DNA of 64,000 nt from Penelope pileata (lineage: Eukaryota; Chordata; Aves; Galliformes; Cracidae): NCBI GenBank assembly GCA_013396635.1, contig WBMW01005084.1, positions 296,464-360,463 of the forward strand, read 5' to 3'. Below the pieces are notes generated by a model, which saw only the letters and a program-made list of their open reading frames with translations, ran no database searches and was not told the DNA's origin. Position 1 is the stretch's first letter, and the number at the start of each line of letters is the position of its first letter. This document shows, one piece after another, positions 36,291 to 48,900 of this stretch. A program made the position numbers and the translations under genes.

Positions 36291-39200
36291 TTAATACAAA
36301 TAATGGCATGGCTCTGAGTTATCACCTCCTACAGTATTCCTCTTTTATAAACCTTTGGATTCAAAACAACATGCTAAAACAACATTTACAATTGTTTAAC
36401 TTAACTAGCATAAGGTTGCTATCAAAATTAATGTTCTGAACAGAATAGAAAATGTTATTTCTAATTTGGTTAGTTGTAGAACAGAAGGTCAACAATAACT
36501 AAGAAGCTACAAGCCACCATTTTGTCGACTTCCAGTTGAAATATAACACTTGGTCACAGCTGTTTATTCTTCACTACTGCTTTTGCTCAGTCACCAGAAT
36601 CTCCTTGTACATACAAGTTATCATTGCATCCTGGACACCAAAATGAAGAGGAAAGATTTGTTGTACCTAATGAGCTCATGCTTTGTGTAGATAATTACTA
36701 GAGGATTATCACAACAGAGGTTAAATTAAATTTGATGATAAGTAAAACAGATCTTTTCAGATGGATATAAAACTGGTTTGAACAGATGCCATGCATTGCA
36801 TTTGGCACAGAAGCATCCATAATACAGCTTGCTAAAAGTACTTCTCACACTCTCAACAGGAGAACATTCATCAGAAGTAACAGTCACAGATTCTGAAAGT
36901 TATAAAGCTGTCAAGAAAATGCTAATTTAATCAAGTGCAGGGTTCTATAGGGTAAAAATTCAACATGATCTCAGTGTGAGTGCTTCAACAGTATTCAGAA
37001 CTAAACATATATTATGCTGCACCTGAGATGATGCTTCACCAAAGATTCATCTTTCAAATTAAGTAACACTTAAGTGCAGAACAAACGGAGCTATAGAGAT
37101 CAATAAAGCTCACATAATAGCTGATGGGTGACAATGACAAGGCTGCCCAATATTCTGAAATTGGGTCTGCGTTATATAGATTTAAAAAATGAACTTTAAA
37201 ATGCGACAAGAGCTTGCCTTCCACAGACATATTCATAAGAAACTCTACTCAAAACAAGTTTAATCAGTACTTTTTACATTCCACAGCTGCAGTTTAGCTA
37301 TGCTGGAGATTATATGTGCCTTGGATACAAAATAATCTCAAGTACTGTAAGAATGACTGAATCTGGCCCAGATCAGTACGGGCTAGTACCAGCTAGGTCT
37401 CGGCTGCTCACACAGCCATCCTCAAGGAACCAGCTTAGGACCCAAAGCATTCCTCTAGATTGAATTTGCATGCACATGTCTACCATAAAATGTTCTATTG
37501 AGATACCTAAACAGCTGAAAAGAATATCACTGGTCATATGGAATCTGCCTCAGGATAAACCACACTAAACATCACCTGTTTTAAAACAAAATATCAGTGA
37601 GATACATTCTGATACAGAACAAACTGGTTGTAAATATAGAATCTGTTTGGGGATTCTTTTTAATAAAGCAGTGCGGCATGAAATTACAAGACTATAACTG
37701 AAGATTGAAACATTCCTGGGAAATGCCTTGAGTGAGGCTGTATTCCCCAATGAACTAGCAATAACATTAGGAATTAAGTCAATATATATGAGCTGACTTA
37801 GACTGCATTTTCAGTATTTCTTAATGCAAAGCATGACCTAGTGTTTACTTTAGTTAACATTCATTTCATTGTCATCAACAGATTTCCAATGAGATTCAAA
37901 GTACATTCGTTTTCATTAGCACTATTTAATAACATTAATGTATGTATCATTAAACTCCAATCTAACACCAAAAAGGAAGAGATGTTGAGAAACAAGCAAC
38001 TTTTTTTCCATGTCTGTTGTTCTGTTTCTCTGCAGTGTTTCACTGTAACATCTTGACATTCTACTTATGCTATAAAAGCAAATACCTTATGTTATTCTAT
38101 ATTTCATTGATCATATGGTCAAATACCGTGCAACCTGATACACACACACGAAGTTATTAACAGAATTAGAGGAATAGTTTAATGAAACAGCTATTGGCAA
38201 CCATTTACACTTCTATGTGTCTTGGATGATTTTATGTATACATAACACTAATATGTTCATCTGTGTACACAAGTACATACATTTGCTAATACTAAATACT
38301 GATATTCATAACGTTCACTGATCTATTTCAATTTTATAATTTGCTTACTAATTTTCTATTCCTTCTTCAGTTCAGAATATTACTAAAAATGAAGAAAGTG
38401 CTGAGGCACTACAGCGAAAACTTGCAACCCCTGTCCTGTGGTTTCTTTTTATGACTTCCTATCTCCGATTCATTGCATTCCTTAATCAAATCAACAACTG
38501 CCACCTCCAATTTCTGATAAAATATTCCAATCAGACAAACTTTAAAAGGCGCTCACAAAGAGCATGCAATTCCTCCAGCTGCAGTTTTATCACTTTTCTC
38601 AACTGTCTCTCATTCAGCTATTAATAAAATAGTTCATCATTTAATTAACTGGATTGATAAGCTGAACACTTTCTTGCTTAATATGCAGCCAATATTCTAG
38701 ATGAGCTGACACTAGATCTCTTTCCTAACTTAAGCTTCAGCCAGTTCCCATGAACAAGGATAATACTGCATTCTGTCTCCACACAGAATCTCAGCACGCC
38801 AGCCAAAGCACTGCAGAGGAAGAGCTATTTCTGATTAGGAAACAGAGGCAGCTCTAAACAAATTGTGTTCTAGAACTGTATGTAGGAAATTTTCATCAGA
38901 TACCGCACTACTAATTAGTCTTCCTGAATGAGAGGACTTTGAAACTATTTCTACAGTAACGAGTTTGGTCTTTTAAAAGTAAATGATGCTATTGGCATTG
39001 GGTTTTCTTTGTTTCTATATTTGGATATCCAGGTACAAGTGGAAGGTTGTGCTTGAAGAGTTAAGATTAAATACAAGTTCAGAAAAGCATGCAAGTCTAA
39101 GATTTAGTGAGAAGCATCAAACTTAAACATCTGAAGTTCAGCATTATTATTTATATAACAATCAAAATGAGAAATTAATTTACCTTAGCAGATAATATTA

Positions 39201-42036
39201 ACAAACAGCAGTAAAGGTACAAACAGTTGTTCAATATAATAATAATAAAAAAACATGTCCACAAACTCAGCTAGATAAAGGAAACAAGGAAAGACCTGCG
39301 GCGCCTCAGGGCTTTTTGCCAAAAATACTTGATTTCTAATTCTTTTGACAGTGAAATGGACCTGGATTCCTCTAGAGCAACACCTTTTGTACTTACTGTT
39401 TAAATAATTCCAAGTACTGCACCAGTGTTTCCTCTGGAGACTGTTTTTGAGTCTGCTGTTCTTCTACTTGATATTGTGATGTAAATATATAATTTTAATA
39501 GAACTTTACTTCAAGAATACAGAAGCCTTGATTTGCATCTTTCATTTTCCTGATGTTAAAATAATCACCAGCCTAGGAATACTGTTGAATTCAATGCCCT
39601 TCTAAGATTAGCTTCATAATATATGCAGCAGGATAATGCTAAAAGCACAGACTTGACACTAGCAAGAAATCGCACTCATTTGGAAATATAGAGATGAATA
39701 TTTTCGTAATGGTTCATGCTGGTGCAAAGAACATCAACTCACATTTGATCTGGAAATGGCTTTAAATAAAATTCTTCTGAAAGATTGTTAAGACCCACCA
39801 TGTTTCGGTATGCCATCTTGTGGATTTTTGATTATTATCTCTCTCTAAACATATATTTTTATATTTTCATTTTTAAAATTCTTTCTGACTCTGCACTAAG
39901 TAGCAAATATTTAATGTCTGTGAATGACCATTTTTCATACAATACTGCTATTATGATAGAGTACAGCATATGAACTGACAAGCGTTTAACATGAAACCAG
40001 AACAAAATCTCAAGCATATTTTATGAATATTTGCATTTAATTTCTAGATCCCACTCCAAAATATAAAATGACCTACCCTTCAGCATCTGTAAAGCTATCA
40101 GGATAGGATTTCCAATTTACTTGAACTAAACTTAATCAAATTGTCATTTACTTTCTTATGAGATCATGCATTTTCATGTAGAAGTTAGGATAAAACTTCA
40201 GGATAAACAGGATAAAACTTGCCAGTAATACAGAGGGTAATGGATTTAGAGGGTAATACCTAAGGGATTTGAAAACTGGAGGACGGGGCTGCTAAGGTCT
40301 GAAAGAGACAATATTTTCTAAAAATGTCTCCTTTATCTTTACAGAAGAAAGCATGTCATCCTTGAGGGAAAACAGCAGATATCTTGTGACAGGCTGGGTA
40401 CTGATTAAAAGGGAAAAGACTGGGACAGACTCTTCAAAAAAAAGAAAAAAAAAAAAAAAGCAGAAGCAGAAGTTCAAGAAAAGAATTAGAACATAATTTT
40501 ATTTTGCATTAATATTTAGCTGACCCAGGTGACAAAAATGGAGGCTTAGTCAAGACACATCCTCCTTCATGATATTCTTCCCAAGTGCCCAGGATAAAAA
40601 GCAAGAACAATAGATCAGTTCTGCCTCTGGACACAAAGACAGTCAAATGTTTCAGAAGAACTACTGTGGGATGTTTCTTCCCAGAACATAAGCAAGAAAA
40701 ATTTACTTTCTTCCACCTTTTTTTTTGTTTCCAGAAGTTTCTCAGCATGTTTTCTCATTAATGCAATCATACACGTTGAATATAAATTTGTGGTGGCACA
40801 GTCTAATCTGTTATTCGGCATGATAGCAACATCAAAAAAAAATTAAAAATGTAGAAGAAAATTGCTGTTTGAAGGAGAAAAAAAAGCTATGATGAATGCA
40901 GTGTTTTAAGCTTCAGGACAGAAAACTCTAGAGACTTAAAAAGGCCCAGAGGATGAAATTCTTTCTAAAAGACAAATATTTTAAACAATATTAGAGGAAA
41001 TGACAGAAAACAATAAGAAAAAAAAAGATATTTTTCAAGATAAATTCCACCCTTACTAACTACTTGTTCTTTGTATGCTACCTGCCTGCTTTAATCTCCT
41101 TTCCTTAGAGTTTATCCAAAACATTGGTGTTAAAAGCCATCTTGCAGGTGTATCCTCTACTGACTCACACTCATGAGATACTACCGTAGTTCTTTTGGAC
41201 TGTGCACTCCAAATTATCTTCTCATCTTCAGTTTCCACAGGTATACAGCTCAATCTTCAGTTATCTCCTCTGCAGACTCATTCCTCCTTTTATGTACACC
41301 ATGACCACACCCTTGTTTTGTTCTTGATATTGCGCCTTTCCACGGTAGCCACCAAGCTAAATGCTGCATTTCTACACATAAGTGTCTATCCCAAATACAT
41401 CTAGCAAGTAATCTGAGATCATCATTTTAAACGAAAACATGATGGAGCGTACAACAAGATGTTACTTGTCTTGTAACTTCAGCTAGAACAAGGATATCTA
41501 TGTCTCAACAAAAACCATCTGTCATAGAGAATGCAGCACTGCTTGGATGTGATTTTGGTCCAACTTTAAGTCCAGGCACTGGTGCAATTGTTGTGGGATC
41601 TTGTAGATCAAAATTCAGCCATTTTTAATCACGTTCAAAAATCACGAGCCTCGTGTAGTTTTGTAGCTTATACTTCTACTCTTAACTTCTGCAGAAAGAA
41701 CTGTCCTTCCTCACAGTGCAGTGCCAAGTTTGCTCACACAAGTCAATTAATTATCATTCATGCTTTCAGAACAAAGTTGTGAGGAAAAATTAAATTAAAT
41801 CCCAAATCCACTTTCAGGTTTTCTGAGCCTGGAAACATACCTAAATTATTCCGTGCACTTTTGCACAGAGGTGGTGAGAGGATTATGAAGGATTAAAACT
41901 GAAGGCAGGACTCTGTCCTTAGGCAACGAAAAAATTAATCTTCTCCTATGCCAAAAGAATGGACCTACTGTCTTATCAAATGTAGCATAGAAGAAGCTTG
42001 GATTTACAGACAATGCAAGAGCTTTTTTTTTTTTTT
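36291..42036. other. AT-rich non-coding stretch, no gene recognised
   Basis: No gene or named repeat is seen. Features: an A-rich run with one G at about 40436-40459, short local duplications at about 40188-40257 (gataaaactt and gagggtaat each repeated), and a 65-codon minus-strand frame at 41056-41253 with a charged, protein-like composition but no recognised family and no ATG start. Confidence 0.5.
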
Positions 42037-42057
42037 NNNNNNNNNNNNNNNNNNNNN
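42037..42057. other. Assembly gap of 21 N inside a T homopolymer
   Basis: Twenty-one unknown bases are flanked by T14 on the left (42023-42036) and T9 on the right (42058-42066). The gap probably reflects sequencing failure in a long T run. Its true length is unknown. Confidence 0.9.
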
Positions 42058-42066
42058 TTTTTTTTT

Positions 42067-43841
42067 ATAGAAAGAAAAGGAGGAGCAGCATGGGAGAACA
42101 GCTTTTCCAGCAAACCAGAAACTGTCTTGAATTTGTGGAGTTCATAGTACCTTGAAATGGAAATATTCTTATTCTGTTGTGTTACACTAAAACACTGAAG
42201 GAAACACCTCAGGAAGAGGAAACAATAAGACAAAAATAATGTTTTACAAAAATTACGCTACCTAGTAAGATCACTCAAAAATTCTCCAGCAAATGAGTCA
42301 ATTTATATAATCTGCCCATCTTTTTGTAAGTTGAGTTCTTCATTTCATTCCTCCTTTTCACTACCGTCTGACACTCCTGCACTTTTCAAATATTGTGGGG
42401 TTATGGAAAGAAAGGAAAGGTCCCTTACATATTTCGTACCATAAAACCAAATGAAATTCCCCAGACACTTGAAATATGTCATTTCTTAACCTACTTCTTG
42501 CTTTGTAATTTTTGTGGGTTTTGTTTTTTTTCTGTTTGCTTTGTTTTAAATCAAGAAAATGGATATTTAAAAGGGAAAAAAGATAAACAAAAGAACAAAC
42601 TGAGCAAGTGGTGGATCTAATTCCAACATTATGCCTTTTTTAAATTATATGAAACAGGTTTTCAAATTTAAAAGAATGTGAATAAAAATGTAAAAAAAAG
42701 AATATTGCTCAATATTCTCAATATAGATTATTGAATAAACAATATTGCTCAGTATTTGTACAAGAAACAATCATCAACCCGTAAACATTAATGCAGTTAG
42801 ATGGACCCTGTGTTTACTGCTTATATTGCACAAAGATAGTTAGGAAATGCAGAAGTTACATGCACTGATATGTCACTTGTTTTAAAACTGGAGATAGTAG
42901 AAAATGCTACTAGTGTGATAAACCATCGTTTCATTAAAGTTTCATTAAGCTCTGTAGAGCTTTAACTCATTGAAATTCATAAGGGAAATAACTTTGTACA
43001 TCATATCAAAAGCAAGTATTGAAAAACCTGAAGTTAATTATACACTGAATTATTTTAATGCTATACTGAATTGATTACAATGTTTTCAAAAGGACTGCAC
43101 AAAATTCTTGAATTGTAACAATAGAAAACAAAGAAACAAAAACTAAGCCAAGGAAATCAGAATAAGATGCATTAAGAAAAATGATTTTAAAAAAGAACAA
43201 AAAAGTCGAAACAGCGACAATAAAAGCAAGTCAGAGTTTGAAATTTTTGTAAGGAGCTTGCCTTACATCCACAACAAGTTACAGAGTATTATTCAAATGA
43301 AGGATAATTTCAATAAATTGCATATTATAGAAATATAAGAGTGTGACTTAAATTTGTTGTGAAAACAAACTCAGAGCTTCTTAGGGGTTGAGGGAAGCAT
43401 GTTTGTATGTTTGTTTGTTTTAAATCCATCTCTGCAATTTCAAAGAATGCATGAAGCATTACATACAGGAGGTTACTCTGATTTTCCAGCATATCCCTAC
43501 TACAAGAGTACATACATTTCAACCACAAAGCCCAAGAGAGTTTACCTGACGCAGGCTACAACTGAAGGAGGAGTTTACATAGTGATCACTATTTGCCGTT
43601 CATTTTGTATTAAAGCCTGATTATCTGTCTCGCTATTATATAAACCTGCTGTTTCAATACGTGAGAATTATCAAGTATTTTGTATGTGCTATTCAAAATA
43701 AAATTGGCTAGAAAAATACACAACACTTCTAAAATGCTGCATCAGAGCATGGACTATATTTTTAACGGAAAATCATGACTTCATTTTTCATATTAAATGC
43801 AAAGTGTGTGCCGTATGTAAGTTTTCCTTACACTTCTTTTA
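42067..43841. other. AT-rich non-coding stretch
   Basis: No gene is recognised. Around 42699-42757 the block caatattgctca occurs in near-direct repeat with interspersed inverted elements, a small low-complexity patch. Open frames are short chance ORFs. Confidence 0.5.
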
Positions 43842-44396
43842 CGTGGGTTGCTTCAAAAGTGATGCTTCCTATGTATTTCCATGGAAATTACAAAATATAC
43901 AAAAAGCTCAATAACACTATTTGGTAGAGAAAATTCTCAGCTACAAGATGCTACTTTCAATATAGTTATGACCATTAGCTAAGCATTTTTGCCAGTGACA
44001 GACAAGAGCCTGCGTGCTGTGCTTATGAAAATCTGTACCAGAGGCGGTGACTCACTGTTGCTGTCGCCACTGCAGTAATGCACCACTCGCCATCTCACTG
44101 TGCTCACAACCACTGTTTTGTCCCCATAGACATTCAGCAAGCATTGATGAATGCCAATGGGTGCCATTTTTTCCCCATGAAATAATTCATTTTCACACTT
44201 TTGCTTTATGCACACTTTCATATCAGACATCATTTGGTCAGACTGCCCCTCTGCTGCCATCTGTCGCATGGCAACAACATGAAACAGAATATTGGTGGGA
44301 AGGTTCAACCTCTACTGCCATACCAACAACATCCATCTCTGATATCATGAACCAACATCACATAAATAGGAGGCATTACTTTCGGATCAGCATTCA
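43842..44396 (-). mobile_element. Mariner-like DNA transposon, internally deleted derivative
   Basis: A cut-and-paste transposon remnant of about 555 bp. The ends form imperfect terminal inverted repeats: the left reads gggttgcttcaaaagtgatg and the right, on the opposite strand, reads atccgaaagtaatgcctcct, both continuing into a shared ctTCCTATgTAT-type block. TA dinucleotides, the mariner target, flank both ends (43840-43841 and 44397-44398). The minus-strand frame at 43979-44308 encodes a degenerate paired-like helix-turn-helix of mariner transposases (QKCENELFHGEKMAPIGIHQ then LLNVYGDK...STVR) and ends VQIFISTARRLLSVTG. The DDD/DDE catalytic domain is missing, so the copy is non-autonomous and appears to be a fixed deletion form. 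I recall closely similar repeats from chicken DNA, but the exact family name is not certain. Confidence 0.8.
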
Positions 44397-44398
44397 TA

Positions 44399-45062
44399 TG
44401 TTTTTTTCAGTACACATTTAATTCTATAGAAAGAAAATAATCAACTGTGGACAAACAACATGTTCAACAGATAACAATACAGTAAGTACTTTCAGATTTA
44501 ATAGGTAGATTTAAGGACGCCCATAAATACATTTTTCCCACCCAGTTACATCTTTCTTTGAAACTCTGATAATTTCTTTATTATGATGACAGTAAGTCTG
44601 TGAAGTGCTTTATGTACTTAGGTCCCAGCTCCTTCTTTCCATTATTGCTAGCAGATACACACTTACTTAGAATTACCACAAAAAATTCAAATATTAGCCA
44701 AAACCCAAACTTTTCTATTTAATCTGACAAAAGATTAATCCAAACCTGCATGTACAAAAGATCAGTTTGCTATATGGCAGATTTGCCATGAGTTGTCACT
44801 CTTTACAGTATTTTATTTATTGAAAAGATATTTTTGTTTCATTTCAGAGATCAACTCCTGATCTCCCTTTACTACAACTTCTGCTTTCAGTACCGGCAAC
44901 TTCAGTGCTGCAAGGCTACCAAGCCCTTGTAAAGCAGGCATCAGTAACCACATCTTGTTTCCCAGAGACCTTATGCCACGGTTTTAATGCAGAATAGTAC
45001 ACTTCACTGTGATGCTTGTAAGGTACTGCGTAATATGTTCTCAGTCAGATTGACCTTGTATT
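44399..45062. other. AT-rich spacer between mariner derivative and CR1
   Basis: No gene or repeat is recognised in this roughly 660-bp spacer. Confidence 0.5.
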
Positions 45063-45985
45063 TCATAGAATCACAGAATGGCCTGGGTTGGAAGGGACCA
45101 CAAGGATCATTAGGTTCCCACTCCTCAGCCACAGGCAGGGCCACCAACCTCCAGATTAGGTACTAGATCAGGTTACTACCCAGGACCCCATCCAACCTGG
45201 CCTTGAACACGTCCAGGGTCGGGGCGTCCACAACCTCTCTGGGCAGCCTGTGCCAGCACCTCACCACTCTCTCAGTAAAGAGCTTCCCCCTGATGTATAA
45301 TCTAAACCTTCCCTTCTTCAGCTCAAAACCATTCCCCCTTGTTCTATCACTGTCTACCCTTTTGAAAAGTTGGTTCCCCTCCTCTTTATAATCTCCTTTC
45401 AAATACTGGAAGGCCACAATGAGGTCGCCCCACAGCCTTCTCTTCTCCAGGCTGAACAAGCCCAGCTCCCTCAGTCTGTCCTCGTAGGGGAGGTGCTCCA
45501 GCCCTCTGATCATCTTTGTGGCCCTCCTCTGAACCCTCTCCAACAGTTCCACGTCTTTCCTGTATTGGGGGCGCCAGACCTGGACTCCAGATGGGGCCTC
45601 ACGAGGGCAGAGCAAAGAGGGACAATCACCTCCCTGTTCCTTCTAGCCACCCCTCTCCTGATGGAGCCCAGGATACCGTTGGCCTTCGGAGCTGCAAGAG
45701 CACACTGCTGGCTCATGGTCAGTTTTTCGTCCACCAGGACCCCCAGGTCTTTCTCAGCTGGGCTACTCTCAAGGATCTCTTCTCCCAGTACATATACATA
45801 TCTGGGATTACTTTGACGCAAGTGCAAGACCTTGCACTTTGCTGTGTTGAACCTCATTAGGTTCACACGGGCCCACCTTTTGAGTTTATCAAGGTCCCTC
45901 TGGATGGCATCCCTTCCTTCTAACGTTTCAACTGCACCACTCAGTTTGGTGAGCTTCGGCACTGCCCTTCCCTTCAACTTCTGAA
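45063..45985 (-). mobile_element. CR1 LINE 3' half: ORF2 C-terminus plus 3' UTR, frameshifted
   Basis: The best-preserved CR1 copy in the window. On the minus strand it enters ORF2 near LTKLSGAVETLEGRDAIQRD, runs through NLMRFNTAKCKVLHLRQSNP and SPAEKDLGVLVDEKLTMSQQ, then VQRRATKMIRGLEHLPYEDR and LPREVVDAPTLDVFKARLDG, and stops at about 45163-45165. About 100 bases of 3' UTR follow, ending in the CR1-type terminus (plus-strand start tcatagaatcacagaatgg). The RT catalytic motifs lie upstream and are absent because of 5' truncation. The reading frame breaks near 45594: one frame is open 45510-45977 and the other 45163-45615. The break sits right after ALVRPHLE, where about 7 bases appear missing relative to the usual CR1 sequence. 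Plus-strand open frames here (45370-45860) are shadows. It is a dead copy but relatively young in appearance. Confidence 0.95.
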
Positions 45986-48900
45986 TCTATTAGCCACATT
46001 CAATTGAGTCTGACATAAAGGATTGCCTTAAATATATTAAATTCTTACAAGTTTCATTAACACACAGACAGATGAGTAGGTCGTTAAATGAAAGTTTATA
46101 ACTCAGATCCTTACATAATCAAGTGGTAACACCCAGCCAGTAAGTCAGCACACTATGGTTAGTTTTTAACTATAGATATGTGCTGCTGTTTTACTTCAGA
46201 GCAGCAGGGTACATTGTAGAGAAGGAAGAAAACATAGGGGATGGGTGACAGATCCATAGGAAATCTTGAGATCTTCATTCTGTTCCTAATTAAACAGCTC
46301 ACGTTCACTTCTACCAGCCAGCTACAAAAAAAAAAAAAAATCCAACTCAAACCTACCTTTAGGTGTCAGGATGAGACTTCTCATTCTACGAGTTTGGGTT
46401 TGTACTCGCTTTCACTACTTCCTATCTGTGCCCAATGTATTTGTTATGTTGCACAAGTGGTCAGGTGTTCACTGAAATCCCCATTGGTGGTTCCAGTGAG
46501 TTTCTGGGATTGCGTATATATTTGAGTGTAATTTGTAGCTCTACTGCTATCAGGGAATGCTTTCTTATTCTGCATTGTACCATTACAACAGATAGTGAAT
46601 GAGTCTTTTTCCACAACCGGGTCTTCTAGGCAAAACAATTTTCAAAATCCCCTTTATGCTGTTTATGACAGCGAGACAAATTGTTTTTTGATGATTTAAT
46701 ACATTTGGTTGTTCTTCTTCATTCTTTCACCATCCACATTTTCCAGTTTTAATTCTTGCTGTCTGCCTTAGCTATGCAGATGTTTTTTGTTTGGTTATTT
46801 CCAGTGACAAGAATGCTTAGCATCTCCAATTTGGATGAATCAGAGTAGTCAGGTATGGAAGTTGATTCCTGCCTCTTTGTTTCATTTGAACAGGGCGGAA
46901 TGCTGGGTTTTGTTTCCAAAGATGCTGACTACAAAGGTTATCCAGAGCTCACAGAATGACTGTGGAAACACATGTTTATCAAGACAGATGCTGATAAACT
47001 GGCTGAAGCAGATACCTACAAGGACAATTATATTGTCTGAAGGACAAGTGACTGAGAAACACCGATAAAAGCGAACAAAAGGATTATAATCAGCAACCTA
47101 CCGACTGCAAGCAAAGCTTCATGTTAAAAAAGGGAAAACCATTACACATCCTAAGAACAACTGAGATGAAACACTGCAGAGTTTATTCCTAGTTTGTTCC
47201 TCATAGGAAAAAGCTTGTGAATCAAAGCTGTGCTGTGCCATTGCAAAGATAACAGCTTTTAGCACCAGTGACTGCAGAAGCAATAAATCCCAGGTCTGTT
47301 AAGGTATTTCAGCCCTGCTATTCACAGTGATTTGATCTCTGCTGCTTCCTGCAGCGATATGTGTACATACACATTCTACACAGGTCCAGCAGAAAGGCTG
47401 GTGAAACCTCATCTTGTAGCTTTTCAAGACTTGCTATGGCTACACAAAATCACGGCTGACCTGACCTTGAGCTGAAAATAGACTTCCATTTATTTGTCAA
47501 ATCACATAGTAAAGAACAACGTGTATGTCATCAACCTGAGTCAGTCCTGGGTTAGCAGCAAAGAGGAAAAAGAAGCACAAAAGATCATTTCTTATGGACA
47601 GGTCAAGCAGCACATTTTTCTCCTCAAAGAAATTTTATCCAGACTGTCATATACAAACGTGACACATTTCACTTGTATAAGGCTTGAGGCCCCTTTCTCC
47701 TTGTACGATTTTTAAAAAATATGACTCATTTAATACATAACTCATGACAACAAAGATCCTAACATTATATTTAATCAAATGATGAAACACTAAACTAAGT
47801 AGAGATGAAGACAAGAGAGGGCCAAATGAGGCCAAACCTAATGCCAATACTCAGGAAGATGGTCTACTGCTCCATGGAATTGGCTGGAAAAAGGTCACAT
47901 GAAGCAAATGGCAATCCAGAATTCTGGATGTCAAAGTGCCTCTCTCCAGTTCTGAAGCTAACAGCCACAGAAGCCAGCTGTGACAGGAAAAAAAAAAAAT
48001 AGCCTTTGTGAGGAATGTAAATATTTTGTGAAAAAAAATCAAATCAGCTGAAGGATAAAGTCCATTCCAACTAGTTAATGGGGCAATCTAAAAAGATTCT
48101 AATGAAAGAACCTTTTTTAATCATAAGTCCTGAATTTGCATCAAGAGCATGAGGAATAAGAGAATAATGGCAGCAAGCTGTGGAAAGAAAGAAAGAACAG
48201 GAGAGGACAGGTCTGTATGCAGCAGTAGACAAGTAATCAGAAAGAAATGCAGACTTTAGAAATGCACTTTCCAATGAAAATATATCTATTTTCAGAGTCA
48301 AATGAATTCCTGTCAAACTTATGCATACATAAAATATACAGAATCTGTCCCCTGACTTTTGTAATCCTAAGAATGCAAAAACAGGACAGTATGGAATACT
48401 GGTGTATTATTACACGTAATCCTTTAAAAGCAAAATGTTGCCCATATCAGATTAATTAAGAAGTTTTAAAATTTGATTAGTATTGTGTCCTAGAGGAAAC
48501 AGAGAAGGACTTGGAAGTGCTGCTCTGACTTTTTATTGGGAGAATCAAACATATGGCTTGTGAAGCTGATTATAAATAAGCATTGCATATTATAATCATT
48601 TGCTCACTTCAAGCCTTCTTAAAAATCACAGAAATGCTGGATAAATGAGTGCCTGTAATATTTTGGCTTGTTAAAACCATCTGTTTAATGCAAGTTATTT
48701 AATTTATTTCAAATTCTAAATCCACAGAATCCAGAGACACTTTAGGGAGACAGCCAAGCCAGGTGCAGTAAGTAAGCTAAGGACAACACTCGATACCAAG
48801 GAAGGAGATGTAATTCCAGCTCTCAGATGTGGGCATTCACATTGGTTCATATGTAAGCACCACAGCAGACAGTAGCAAAGAAGCCCATGCCTGGACCTAC

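Noticed and set aside
45370..45860. Plus-strand frames of 148 and 114 codons
   Set aside because: Both are antisense to the recognisable CR1 ORF2 on the minus strand.
46326..46340. A15 as the tail of a processed pseudogene
   Set aside because: No coding-like sequence or AATAAA-bearing 3' UTR is recognisable beside it.
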